From: Phycisphaeraceae bacterium
GTDB lineage: Bacteria > Planctomycetota > Phycisphaerae > Phycisphaerales > UBA1924
Length of the DNA stretch: 64,000 nucleotides
Assembly: GCA_020639135.1 (NCBI GenBank)
Contig: JACKHE010000006.1
Span: 186,001-250,000 of the forward strand
Reading direction: 5' to 3'
The translations under genes and the position numbers were made by a program. The notes beneath the pieces are model-generated. The model had not been told where the DNA came from. It worked only from the letters and a program-made list of their open reading frames with translations, and searched no databases. Positions 16,401-25,700 of this stretch are shown here, in pieces. The first letter of the stretch is position 1; each line of letters opens with the position of its first letter.

Positions 16401-17253
16401 GATCGACGACGATCTGATACTGCTTGACAAACCCGCCCAGAGCGGCGATCTCGCTGACCCCCTCGACTGCGGTCAGTTCGTATCGCAGGTACCAGTCCTG
16501 GACGCCGCGGAGGTCGGACAGGTCTGCATCACTCTGCACGAGGGGGCTGCCGTCGAGCGGGCAACGGTCGTATCCCTTGACCAGCTCGATGGGCTCCAGA
16601 CGGGATCGGATCTCCGGCGGCGCCGCCTCGAGCGTGTCGTACCGCCTGTTCTCTTCCCGATCGGCGTAGATGAACTTCGAATCTTCAAAGATGCGCTGCT
16701 TCACAAGCCGGTCGCGCACCGCATCATCGTCCGGCGCCTGTTCCCGAGATTCATACCATTGATCGGTCTCTGGATCATGCCACAGCCCGTCCGGATGTTC
16801 AGGGCAGTATTTGCCGGTGACCAGCATGTACTGATACACCCACCCGACTCCGGTGGCGTCCGGTCCCAGCAGCGGGCTCACGCCCTGGGGTAGCTTGTCC
16901 ACGACACTGCTCAGTTGCTCAAGAACCCGGCTCCTCGCCCAATACAGGTCCGTCCCATCCTCGAAGATGATGTACACGAAGCTTGAGCCAAACATGCTGT
17001 AGCCGCGCACGACCTCGGCGTACGGCACGGCGAGCATCGCCGTGGTCAGCGGGTAGGTGACCTGATCCTCAACGATCTGCGGCGCCTGCCCGGGATAATC
17101 TGTCCGGATGACCACCTGCACGTCTGATAGATCCGGGATCGCGTCCACATTAATGGTGCCGACCGACCAGACGCCGGCGGCTACAAGGAATGTCGTGAGC
17201 AGTATCACCATCATTCGATTGCCGATGCACAACTCGATAAGGCGTCCGATCAT
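13432..17253 (-). CDS. cusA: CusA-type Cu(I)/Ag(I) efflux RND permease with extra insertions
   Basis: A 1273-residue inner-membrane proton/metal antiporter of the HME-RND family, longer than E. coli CusA (about 1047). Typical elements are the N-terminal helix, the TM4 motif GIAISIGVMVDSSIIMVENA (monovalent-metal type), 'GKIGRSETATDPAPLTMIET', 'RIDMLSTGIKTPVGIKVMG' and 'RPKTMTVAAIFAGLLP'. Met residues in LLYMP, PLTMIE and RIDMLS appear to correspond to the CusA methionine cluster (from memory). Two additions stand out: residues about 147-243 form an inserted Cys-containing segment, and two extra hydrophobic segments lie between TM6 and TM7 (LAFYALGIIAPTALFAWAP; LLAIGWFAVASIVLL). The ATG at 17253 has AGGAGG 7 nt upstream and overlaps cusB by ATGA. 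Confidence 0.93.
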   Translation of the reverse strand: MIGRLIELCIGNRMMVILLTTFLVAAGVWSVGTINVDAIPDLSDVQVVIRTDYPGQAPQIVEDQVTYPLTTAMLAVPYAEVVRGYSMFGSSFVYIIFEDGTDLYWARSRVLEQLSSVVDKLPQGVSPLLGPDATGVGWVYQYMLVTGKYCPEHPDGLWHDPETDQWYESREQAPDDDAVRDRLVKQRIFEDSKFIYADREENRRYDTLEAAPPEIRSRLEPIELVKGYDRCPLDGSPLVQSDADLSDLRGVQDWYLRYELTAVEGVSEIAALGGFVKQYQIVVDPVRLLAYGIPLQRVKRAVQRSNLDVGGRVIEMSETEYMVRGLGYLGTLSDAEIEAARQAGQSIENLRTERSLHELGIVALAADQEGKPIYLSDVAEIRVGPEIRRGIADWDGEGEAVGGVVVMRFGENARKTIERVREKLDELEDGLPPGVAIEVGYDRSDLIDRAVETLIHTLIEEIVIVSIIVAVFLVHIRSALVAILVLPLGVLSALTLMRLMGIDANIMSMGGIAISIGVMVDSSIIMVENAHKHIEHEKEHVAAGGAPTPRSRLIAEASKEVGPSLFFALLIITVSFLPVFALGAESGRLFKPLAFTKTFAMMSGAILAVTMIPVLMVYFISERTLPETMPRSRRLAFYALGIIAPTALFAWAPVEALAPYRWLLAIGWFAVASIVLLPQRFSNEERNPLNRFLHWLYEPFFALVMRFRWLTLLAALLLVAVSVWPLKHLGSEFMPPLEEGDLLYMPTVDPGISTTKARELLQQTNRLIMQFPEVEHVWGKIGRSETATDPAPLTMIETVLTLRRDKSKWRTKPVARFYSNWPEWTHDVFGWAFPASRRITVEELTYGYEWPDGTHVPGLNEIVQFPGLTNAWTMPIRTRIDMLSTGIKTPVGIKVMGEDLRTLAEISNQIAQVVKTAEGTGGYTVSAFPEKTVGGNYIDIIIDREEIARYGLNVADVQDVIMTALGGMNVSYTVEGLERYPINIRYPHELRDNLGSLKQTLVGTPSGAQVPLGQLAQLTIHKGPPMIKSENARLTSWVYVDIAGIDVGTYVKNAQRAVAEQVKLPAGYSIIWSGQFEYMQAARARLMVVVPLAFVLIVMLLYLATHSWLRVGIVLLAVPFSLVGAVWLLYFMDYNISLAVMVGMIALAGLDAETGLVMLLYLDNSFERFRKQGRMRNADDLWWAVHEGAVKRIRPKTMTVAAIFAGLLPLLWASGAGADTMRRLAVPMIGGVTTSFILELLIYPVLFFLAKRVAMRKAFHDYRIEHKTPTTAA

Positions 17254-19727
17254 CGTGCGTCCTCCTTCGAGGCAGACGCCTGGAACTCTTCCTTGATCGA
17301 GCCGCATCGCAGCATGCCCGGGTCATAAGGGTTAGCCACCACTTCACTCGTTTGCAGCCAGTGAGCCTTCTCCATTGGGCAGTACGCGTGGTACACGGCA
17401 GGGCCCACGCTGGTGCTTGGCGGCGCAACGCGGACCAACTCGATCATCATGTCAGAGAGACCGCGGAAATCCTGGCGGAACGAAACCAGACTGGAACTGT
17501 CCAGATTCGCGCTTCCGTGCATCTGTGAGACTAGTCGAGCTACCGACTCCGGTGGTGAGGCCGAACCGATTTGGGACAAGGCGCCGTGCAAGGCGTGGAG
17601 CTGGGCGCCGGCGCCATCGAGGTCATCCACAGTGAGCCTGTTCTGGATTGTCAGGTACGCACGCACAAGCGCATCGATCGCGCCCTGCGCTTCCGGTGAC
17701 ACCGAGGCGTTCGAATCAGTGTTGCTCTCAGGGGCGTCACCGGCCGGGATGCCCGACGGCGGAGCATCGTCGGCGCGCTTTCCGGTGACAGGGAGGGCTG
17801 TGCGTTCGTCGAAGCACTCCAGCATGACCGAGCCGAAGAACGGGTTCCGGACATCGCCTGCCGGCTGGAGCCACGCGCTGCCTCCCTGGCCCTCGCGGTA
17901 CATGGGGCAGTGCAGTTCCTGCACTTCGGCGTCGTACCCCGGCGGGACACCCGTCGCCTTGACCAGCTTCACCAGGGCAACGCTCAAGTCTGCGAACGCG
18001 AGTCTCGCGGTTTCGATGTCGGGCCCCTCGGCGAGTTCGAGCGCCTTGCCCCGGACTGTGGCGATCTCGTCGTGCTGATGCCAGAAGTGCGGGTTTTCCG
18101 GGATTTCAATCCGGAGTAGTTCATCGACCGAGCCGGCCAAGGCGCGGGACGGTGTGACGACGCCATCAGTGGTGTCGCTCGCGAGCAAATCCCCGATCGC
18201 AAAGTAAGAACCGAGGGCTGCTGTGATCCCCTCACTCATCGCGGCGGGCAGGCTGGAGAGTTCACTGGCGCCGCTTACTTCGACAACCGCCTGCTGCTCC
18301 GATGCCAGATCGCCCTTGATCATCTTGGCGAGGCTTTCGCGGATGCGGGACTCGCTGTCGAGCAGGAACTGCCCACTCGTCACCACCATCTCGCCGGGTT
18401 TCAGGCCGTCGAGAATTTCGACCTGCCCGTACCCGGTCTCGACACCCATGAGAACATCACGGGGCTCAAACCTTCCCTCGCCCAGACTCACGAACGCCAC
18501 CTGTCGCTCGCCCGTGTCGATGACCGCTGAGCGCGGCGCGATCGTCCGATCGCGCGCCAGCGTGCTCTGGAGATCAACACTGGCGAACATCCCCGGCTTC
18601 AGCAGCAGGCCTGGGTTTTCGAACTCCAGCCGGACGCTGATCTGCCTGGTCTTCTCGTCCAGGTACGGATAGACATAGATCACCCGGCCTTTGAACGTCT
18701 GCCCGGGGATGTAGGGAAGGCTCATCGTGGCCTGCTGCCCTACCTGCACGAAAGGAAGCTGGTATTCATAGAGCGAGACCATGATCCAGACCTTGGAGAG
18801 GTCCGCGATCTGAAAAACACGCATGCCCGGATCGAGCTTCATGCCCTCGTTGGCGTGCTTGGCGATCACGATCCCGCTGTGCGGGCTCCGGATCGTCATG
18901 GTTTTGGCAGGTTCGCCCGCCGCTTCCAGTGCCACGATCTGCTCGGGCGTGATGTCATAGAACTCCAGCTGAACCCGCGCATCGGCGATTAGCCGGCCTG
19001 CGTCGAGCGCTGTATCTGGAATGAAATCGACACCGACCTTGCCTTGCATCCGCAACGCGGTCAGGTACTCGCTCTGTGCGGAGTACAGTTTGGGAGAGTA
19101 GAACTCGAAGAGCGAATCTCCACTCTTGACTTCCGCGCCCTCATAATCAACATGGAGTTTTTCGATCCAGCCCGGAATCTTGATGTTGACATCACGCACC
19201 CGAGTCTCGTCATAGGTCACGGTCCCCACTGTCCGGATCAACCGGACGACCGGACCCGAGACGACCGGGGCGACCCGGACGCCGATGTTCTGCGTCACCA
19301 CCGGATCGATGCTGATTTCACCCGTAAACTTGTCAGGGTCCAGTGGCGTCAGGTCCATGTGACAAATCGGGCACAAACCCGGATTGGGCAGGATCACCCA
19401 GGGGTGCATTCCGCAGGTGTAATACTCCACCGTAGACGAGTCTCCGGAATCGTCCATGGAGTTCTCGCCACCATCGCTGACCGGCTGCATCGCCTGTTGC
19501 GAGCGGCCACCATCCTTCGATCCCCAGTAGGCGCCGATGAGAATGCCCAGTCCGATCGCAACGATGACGATCGCCAGAATCCAGACTCGCGGGCCTCTCG
19601 GTGGCTTCGGGCTCGGTGGTGGCTCCTGGTTTCCCGCACTCTGGAGCGGTGTGTTTCCATCGCCAGCGTTCAAAGGAGAAACGGGTTTAGATTCATCTCG
19701 ATCATGTGCGTTGTGGTCATTGTTCAT
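17250..19727 (-). CDS. cusB: CusB-type periplasmic adaptor with HMBD and two C-terminal DUF3347-like modules
   Basis: An 825-residue membrane-fusion protein that joins CusA to CusC. It has one N-terminal membrane anchor (about 48-67), a heavy-metal-binding domain YYTCGMHPWV...CPICHMDL (about 102-130), then the adaptor core with hairpin, lipoyl-like and beta-barrel parts (TVTYDETRVRDVNIKIPGWI; GMKLDPGMRVFQIADLSKVW; SLPYIPGQTFKGRVIYVYPY). The C-terminal 300 residues are extra and carry two related modules with 'CPMYREGQGGSAWLQ...NPFFGSVMLECFDE' and 'YCPMEKAHWLQ...NPYDPGMLRCGSI', which match DUF3347. E. coli CusB is about 400 residues. It overlaps cusC by ATGA. Confidence 0.9.
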   Translation of the reverse strand: MNNDHNAHDRDESKPVSPLNAGDGNTPLQSAGNQEPPPSPKPPRGPRVWILAIVIVAIGLGILIGAYWGSKDGGRSQQAMQPVSDGGENSMDDSGDSSTVEYYTCGMHPWVILPNPGLCPICHMDLTPLDPDKFTGEISIDPVVTQNIGVRVAPVVSGPVVRLIRTVGTVTYDETRVRDVNIKIPGWIEKLHVDYEGAEVKSGDSLFEFYSPKLYSAQSEYLTALRMQGKVGVDFIPDTALDAGRLIADARVQLEFYDITPEQIVALEAAGEPAKTMTIRSPHSGIVIAKHANEGMKLDPGMRVFQIADLSKVWIMVSLYEYQLPFVQVGQQATMSLPYIPGQTFKGRVIYVYPYLDEKTRQISVRLEFENPGLLLKPGMFASVDLQSTLARDRTIAPRSAVIDTGERQVAFVSLGEGRFEPRDVLMGVETGYGQVEILDGLKPGEMVVTSGQFLLDSESRIRESLAKMIKGDLASEQQAVVEVSGASELSSLPAAMSEGITAALGSYFAIGDLLASDTTDGVVTPSRALAGSVDELLRIEIPENPHFWHQHDEIATVRGKALELAEGPDIETARLAFADLSVALVKLVKATGVPPGYDAEVQELHCPMYREGQGGSAWLQPAGDVRNPFFGSVMLECFDERTALPVTGKRADDAPPSGIPAGDAPESNTDSNASVSPEAQGAIDALVRAYLTIQNRLTVDDLDGAGAQLHALHGALSQIGSASPPESVARLVSQMHGSANLDSSSLVSFRQDFRGLSDMMIELVRVAPPSTSVGPAVYHAYCPMEKAHWLQTSEVVANPYDPGMLRCGSIKEEFQASASKEDAR

Positions 19728-21184
19728 CGCTCGTTCTCCGTGTTCCTGTACGGTTCTGTCTCCGATTGCGTTGGTCGATCAAGCGACGGCGTCCCATCGC
19801 GATTGAGGTCATGGCCGACAGCCTCCTCGAGTTCGGCGAACCCGCGCTCGAGCTCGGTGAGGTTGGCCTGGTACATCAACTCGAAATCCAGGAGCTTTCG
19901 CCAGTTGTCAACCAGCGTGAGGAAATCAACCTCGCCCGCGCGATACCCGCTGAGCGACGCTTCGACGGTTTGCCGAGCCTCAGGCACAATCACGTCACGC
20001 AAAAGCACGGCCTGCCTTTGCCGCGTATCCACCTTCAGAAAGGAATCCTGCACCCGGAACGCGACCAGGTTCTGCTCGCTGGCGAGCATCCCCGCGGCTT
20101 CCAAGATGCCGCGCGTCGCCTCGCGTTCGGCGGAATCGAGCTTGCCCTGCCAGATCGGGAGGTTCACCCCGAAGCCGAGCCACCACTGGTCATTCCCGTT
20201 GGCCACCGGAGACAGCCCCTCGTCATCAACGAGGTTGTAGGACACGCTGACGGTGAGGTCCGGGCTCCTCCCGAGCCGGGCGAGTTCGCGCTGCTCACGG
20301 AACCGTTCGATTCGCTCCCGGATTCCCCTGATCGATGGGTTGTTCCGCTCGGCACCGGCGAGCAGGTCATCGAGTCGCCCACCGAACTCTGAGAGAGTAA
20401 CCGGCGCAGGATCTGCGAGTGGCGCCCGCACCGGCCGATCGATCATCGTGTTGAGCATTCCGACCGCCGTTGCTCGGCGCTGCTCGAGAGTGATGAGTTC
20501 ATTTTCGAGGTTGTTCAGCTCGACCGAAGCCCGGAGCACCGCCTGCTGCGTGGTTGTCCCGGCTCGGTACTTCGCCTGCGCGACCTCACGGAGTTGAGTG
20601 AGGAGGTCGCGGTTCTTCCTCGTGATCTCGATCGAGCGAACGGCGAAGTACAGACTCCAGTACGAGCGCCGCGTGTCGGCGATCACCGACAGCCGCACGC
20701 GTTCCAGATCCTGCTCGGCGATCGCTACGTCCTGCTCGGCGACACGCCCGCGAGCGTCGAGCTTGCCGGGGAAGGGGAGCCGTTGGCTCAGGCTGGTCAT
20801 GAGTCCCACCTGGCCCGCCGCTGTCTCGGCCATCTCACCGAAAGGCGCGATCTGGAGCATGGGATCGTTCAGGCTGGTTGCCTGGGGGACGCGTTCACGG
20901 AGCCTGAGCACCCGCTGCTGAGCCGTCTGGATCGAGGGATTCCGCTCCAGCGCAAGCCGCACATACGCCTCGGCCGAACCGGTTGATGGGAGTTCCTCCA
21001 ACCGGCGTTCCGCTGTTCGAGCCGGTTCGGCTCTGGCAAGCAATGACCGCTCGCGGGAGTCAAGGTGGTCAAAGTCACGATCTGCGAGATCAAACAGCGA
21101 AGAACGGTATGGGCTCGAAGAGCAGGCTGTCAGCAAGAGCAACGGGCTGACCGCGATGAGTTTCAGATTCGATGGCATTCGCAT
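19724..21184 (-). CDS. cusC: CusC-type outer-membrane efflux protein (TolC family), lipoprotein
   Basis: A 486-residue outer-membrane channel subunit. The N-terminus has a hydrophobic segment ending in the lipobox L-T-A-C, so the mature protein is probably acylated at that Cys. Two TolC/OEP repeats follow, with long amphipathic helices: one around 'PSIQTAQQRVLRLRERVPQA', the other around 'NNPSIRGIRERIERFREQ' with 'GFGVNLPIWQGKLDSAEREA'. AAGGGG lies 7 nt before the ATG at 21184, which fixes the start. It is the first gene of the cusCBA core, and the operon promoter must lie within about 200 nt upstream or before the Cys-rich gene at 21387-21782. Confidence 0.9.
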   Translation of the reverse strand: MRMPSNLKLIAVSPLLLLTACSSSPYRSSLFDLADRDFDHLDSRERSLLARAEPARTAERRLEELPSTGSAEAYVRLALERNPSIQTAQQRVLRLRERVPQATSLNDPMLQIAPFGEMAETAAGQVGLMTSLSQRLPFPGKLDARGRVAEQDVAIAEQDLERVRLSVIADTRRSYWSLYFAVRSIEITRKNRDLLTQLREVAQAKYRAGTTTQQAVLRASVELNNLENELITLEQRRATAVGMLNTMIDRPVRAPLADPAPVTLSEFGGRLDDLLAGAERNNPSIRGIRERIERFREQRELARLGRSPDLTVSVSYNLVDDEGLSPVANGNDQWWLGFGVNLPIWQGKLDSAEREATRGILEAAGMLASEQNLVAFRVQDSFLKVDTRQRQAVLLRDVIVPEARQTVEASLSGYRAGEVDFLTLVDNWRKLLDFELMYQANLTELERGFAELEEAVGHDLNRDGTPSLDRPTQSETEPYRNTENER

Positions 21185-21386
21185 CCGGCGACCCCTTTCT
21201 GGGCAACCGCACAGCAACAGTGCATGCGCAATGAGAACGGTTCATTCCGTCCAAGAGGACGGTCCAAGATGTAAAGTTGAGGGATGGGCAAGCGCGGCAA
21301 TCGTTCGCTGAACGTGCCACGAGCAGAGCGCACACGGGGCGCATCCGGTTCACACGGCGCGCACCATCCCTAGGGGAGCTTCTGCG
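21185..21386 (-). promoter_or_regulatory. probable upstream control region of the cusCBA operon (no operator recognised)
   Basis: This 202-nt gap lies between the Cys-rich gene and cusC. It contains the AAGGGG ribosome-binding site of cusC and GC-rich direct sequence without an obvious coding frame. I see no CueR-, CsoR- or CopR-like palindrome that I would defend. Transcription may instead start ahead of the Cys-rich gene, where TTGCCG-N-TATAGT-like elements lie just upstream of 21782. Confidence 0.3.
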
Positions 21387-21782
21387 CTAGGTGAGCCAGA
21401 CACCCAGGAAGGCCTGAGATGTGTTATGGGAGCGGCTTGATCGTCCGTGGTCGACCCGCTGGGTAACCCGATTGTTGCGGAGGCTCACAACCACAAATCC
21501 GCTGGCGAGCGATATTGGAGCGAGTGTCCACTCTGTCGGGTTGGTGACCGGCAGCGCCGGCGGCGGCGATTCCGGCTGTACAGGGGCCATGCCGCAACGG
21601 CAGACCCCGCCGGTCATCGGGCACACTTCCTCAGTGGCCACCACTTGGCAACAGTCGACCATCTCGACAGGCTTGCAGCAATCCATCGCGGTGGCCATCG
21701 AAATTTGCGTTGCCTGTTGCGCAACTGCCTGAAGCCCCAATGGCTGCCAGACGAGCATCAGGATGAGCAGTAATCGGGCCAT
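21387..21782 (-). CDS. small exported Cys-rich protein preceding the cus operon
   Basis: A 131-residue protein with a signal peptide (ARLLLILMLVWQPLGLQAVA) and a compact Cys cluster (AMDCCKPVEMVDCCQVV...EEVCPMTGGVCRCGMAP; residues about 33-66), suited to binding soft metals. A Pro-rich linker and a hydrophobic stretch (APISLASGFVVVSL) lead to the end QAFLGVWLT, which I recall from other small planctomycete proteins of unknown function. It is co-oriented with cusC and lies 202 nt upstream of it. It may be a periplasmic metal scavenger induced by copper; this is inferred. Confidence 0.7.
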   Translation of the reverse strand: MARLLLILMLVWQPLGLQAVAQQATQISMATAMDCCKPVEMVDCCQVVATEEVCPMTGGVCRCGMAPVQPESPPPALPVTNPTEWTLAPISLASGFVVVSLRNNRVTQRVDHGRSSRSHNTSQAFLGVWLT

Positions 21783-21978
21783 CTATTGGTACTATATCGG
21801 CAAGGGGCTGGATTGTTCCACCTCCGATCGCTATTCGAGATATTTTTGTCTTACAAGCCGGATTCCTGTGATCGTTTTGAGATCTAGGCCGTGTCTGACG
21901 GCTCCGATGTACGGCGCATGATCAGATTGCGCCATGAGATTATCCCTGAGATCCTCGTCGTCAGGAAGGAGGCTGGGT

Positions 21979-22386
21979 ATGGCGAAGATGGAAACAAAAC
22001 GGACTCGCACCGGACGGGGCATCGATGGCAAGCACGGCAGACGATACGAACTCACCGACGACGCCCGGGAACGCATCGAGTCGTTGCTCCATACCAGACG
22101 GCGCGGCCGCCGGTGGGCCGACCACCGCACCGACCTCAACGCCGGCGCGCTAAGACGACATGCCCGACGCAACGGCAAGTGGGAGACGATGTACGGCCGC
22201 TGCCGACGCCTGACGATCGAGGCTCTTCAACCGGAGACATCGATAGTGAGCGGCAACATCGTCCAAGCAGAACTCGCTCGCGATCGACGACGTGAAGACC
22301 TTGATGTTGCTCGGCTGACCGATTTCCTCTTACGAGGTCGCTTTTTCGTGCGCCGCGATTTCGTCATGGATTATACGATTAATTAG
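21979..22386 (+). pseudogene. degraded N-terminal part of an IS5-family transposase
   Basis: Residues 20-90 of this 135-codon frame resemble the N-terminal domain of IS5-family transposases: 'RRYELTDDARERIESLLHTR', 'RRWADHRTDLNAG' and 'KWETMYGRCRRLT' correspond to 'YELTDEQWERIEPLLP...WRDHRTVLNGI...GPWQTVYRRFRRW'. About 15-20 residues between LNAG and KWET are missing, and the catalytic DDE domain is absent; the frame runs on into unrelated sequence and ends at 22386. A good ribosome-binding site (AGGAGG) precedes the ATG. I did not identify terminal inverted repeats. It is the only mobile-element trace between the two efflux operons. Confidence 0.7.
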
Positions 22387-22640
22387 TGATCGTGATCGCC
22401 ATGCTCGTCGTGCCCGTTGGCTTTGCAATCCTTGCACTCGCCGTGTCCAACGGCACGGAGAACCGCGCCTTCACGGACCCACAAGTGTGCGCCATCGCCA
22501 TCTGCGGTGACAAAGTATTGTGGCTCGCTCCTCACGGGTTTGGAGGCTTGCCCCATCATACCCGCCGCTAAGGAGATAATGCCAGCGCCAACGAGGAGGC
22601 CGACAAACATGGATTTGTGCTTAGGGATTGGCTGATTCAT
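22383..22640 (-). CDS. small membrane-anchored His/Cys-rich protein, end of czc operon
   Basis: An 85-residue protein with an N-terminal hydrophobic helix (MFVGLLVGAGIISLAAGMM), which may anchor it or act as a signal. A short soluble part contains 'YFVTADGDGAHLWVREG' and then the metal-binding tail 'HGECKDCKANGHDEHGDHDH'. The start at 22640 was chosen because AAAGGA lies about 7 nt before it. It follows czcA by 109 nt in the same direction and overlaps the 3' end of the transposase remnant by 4 nt. It is probably an accessory metal-binding protein of the efflux system. No family was recognised. Confidence 0.7.
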   Translation of the reverse strand: MNQPIPKHKSMFVGLLVGAGIISLAAGMMGQASKPVRSEPQYFVTADGDGAHLWVREGAVLRAVGHGECKDCKANGHDEHGDHDH

Positions 22641-22749
22641 GTACATTTCCTTTGAATAAGAGTGCGCGAGAGTTTTCTGACATCGACGACTATCCAGATC
22701 GGAGATATGCCGATCGGGCTTGGATTCAAATCGGTGGTGTTGGGTTGCT

Positions 22750-25700
22750 TCATGATGAAGGGTCCGTTGTATAAACATCATGCGATGTGGAGCCGGCGCC
22801 ATGATTGTTCGCCATTGCAGGTAATGCGTCGGCTGACTGGTTGGACTCATCAAGCTCCCATGCTTCAGCTCTTGGACCGGGCAGACCGTTTCCGCCGGCG
22901 CCAGTAAACATACGGTACAAAGCAGGAAGAACGACAAGCGTCAGCAGCGTGCTGGAAATAAGACCACCAATGACAACGGTGGCAAGCGGACGTTGCACTT
23001 CCGAGCCTGTGCCAGTCGCGAGCGCCATGGGGACAAAGCCGAGAGATGCCACCATCGCGGTCATGAGCACCGGCCGGACACGCACGAGACTACCTCGGGT
23101 GATCGCTGCGTCACGGCTCATTCCCTCACGCCGGAGTTGGTTGATAAAAGACACCATTACGAGGCCATTGAGCACTGCAACACCGGACAGGGCAATAAAA
23201 CCAACAGCAGCGGAAATCGAAAACGGCATGCCGCGCAACCAGAGAGCCACGATCCCACCTGTCAAGCCGAGTGGCACAGCAGCGAAAACAAGCAGGGCGT
23301 ATTTAACGCTCTTGAATGTGCTAAAAAGTAGGAAGAAAATCATCAGGAAGCAGACCGGAACCACAAAGGTCAGGCGCTCCTTCGCGGCGACAAGGTTTTC
23401 ATACTGCCCGCCCCAAACCAGCCACTGCCCAGCGGGCAGGTTCACCTGATTCATTTTTTGCTGTGCTTCAGCTACAAACGACCCCAGGTCTCGCCCGCGA
23501 ACATTGCACTGCACAACGATGCGGCGCTTCCCATTCTCGCGACTGATCTGGTTTACACCCTCGGCGATCTCAACATTTGCCACTGCCCCTAGTGGAACAA
23601 AGCCCATCTCATTCTGCATTTGGAGCATGCCCGTTCCAGCATCGACGCTGGCCACCTGCACCGGCATCTTGGGCTCTTCGCCATCGCCACGCGGCAGTGG
23701 GATCATCAGTCGTTCGAGGATATCGATCTTGCCCCGTAGGTCGTCTGGTAGCCGCACTACGAGATCGAATCGACGATCTCCCTCGAAAACGAGCCCAGCA
23801 TCTCGCCCTCCCATCGCTACTGCGACAACATCCTGTACATCCGAGACACTCAGACCGTAACGCGCCAGCGCAGGGCGGTCAGGCTCGACCGTCATAACCG
23901 GCAACCCCTCAGTTTGCTCGACCTTCGCATCCTCGGCGCCACGGACAGACTGCAAAGTGGCGAGCACCGATGCCGCCGATCGTTGCATCGACGGGAAGTC
24001 ATCACCGTAAACTTTGATTGCAACGTCCCCACGGACGCCTGAGATAAGCTCGTTAAATCTCATCTGGATCGGTTGAGTGAATTCCAGATTGTTGCCAGGC
24101 ACTTGACCTACGACCAGCTGGAGTAGTTTGATGATTTTGCCCTTGTGGGTCTGGGATGAGCCTCCATCTTCTTCACCGTGTTCATCGTGACCCTCGTCGG
24201 CATGCGCGTCAGCATTCTGTATGCTTTCTGTCATTGCCGAGATCAGGCTGTCTAGCTCCGCTTCGCTTCGCCATTCCGATTTATTCTTCAGAATGATGAA
24301 TGTGTCTGAAACATTTGGTGGCATGGGATCAGAGGCAAGCTCTGCTGTGCCAGTCTTCGAAAAAGTAAACGCGACTTCTGGAAATGTGGCGACTGCCCTT
24401 TCTACGTCGTACTGCATTTTTTGCGATTGGGATAACGATGTCGATGCGATGCGCATCGCATGCATCGCGATGTCCTTCTCGTCGAGCGTGGGAACAAATT
24501 CTTGACCGAGCCTTGTGAAGAGCGCTGCCGAAGAGACGAATGAGAGCACCGCCAATAGCACAACCAAATAGCGGAACCTCATCGACCACATCAGTACAGG
24601 TTCATAGAGCGTTTTGACCCAACGGATCAGGAACATGTCCTTCTCAGTGACCTTGCCCCGAATGCACAGGGCGACCATCGCGGGAATAAACGTCAGGGAG
24701 AGTATGAATGCCCCGATGAGCGCGAAGATTACCGTCATCGCCATCGGATGGAACATTTTCCCCTCAACCCCGGTCAACGCAAGGATGGGGAAGTAAACCG
24801 TGATGATGATGGCCTGACCAAAGACCGAGGGTTGGATCATTTCTTTCGATGCGATCAAGACTTCGTGCAAACGCTCCTGCAGTGTGAGAAGCCGTTCCTC
24901 CTTATGCTGTTTTTCAGCCAATCGGCGCAGGCAGTTCTCGACAATAATGACTGCTCCGTCCACGATCAATCCGAAATCGATCGCGCCCAGAGACATAAGA
25001 TTGCCGCTGACACCGTTCTGCACCATCCCGGTCGCGGTCATAAGCATGGCCAGGGGTATTGCAGATGCACATATGAGCGCCGCTCTCCAGTTCCCGAGAA
25101 GGAGTAATAGTACGATGATCACAAGGATCGCGCCCTCGATCAGGTTCTTCTGAACCGTGTGGATTGTCGCGTCCACCAGCTTTGTGCGGTTGAGAACAGT
25201 CTTGGCTTTGATGCCTGCCGGTAACGATCGTCGAATATCGGTCATCTTCGCGTCGACCGCTGCCGCTACAGTCCGGCTATTTTCACCGATGAGCATGATG
25301 GCCGTTCCGACGACCACGTCTTCACCATTCTCACTCGCCGAACCAGTGCGGAGTTCGCGTCCAATACCGACGCCGGAGCCGTCGGCCCGGACGATGTCGC
25401 GCACATAAATCGGAACACCGCCGCGCGTCCCGATTACGATGCCTTCGATCTCCTCGATGCTCTTGATGCGACCGGTCGCCCTGACGAGGTAGGACTCTCC
25501 TTTATGCTCGACATAGCCCGCGCCAGTGGAGATGTTGTTTTTCTCCAGAGCCTCGATAACATCACCAAAGGTAAGCCCGTAAGAAACGAGCTTCATCGGG
25601 TCGGGCTGTACGTGATACTGCTTAACGTACCCGCCAATGGCATCGACACCCGCCACTCCCTTTACGCCCTTGAGCTGGATTCGGATGATCCAATCCTGGA

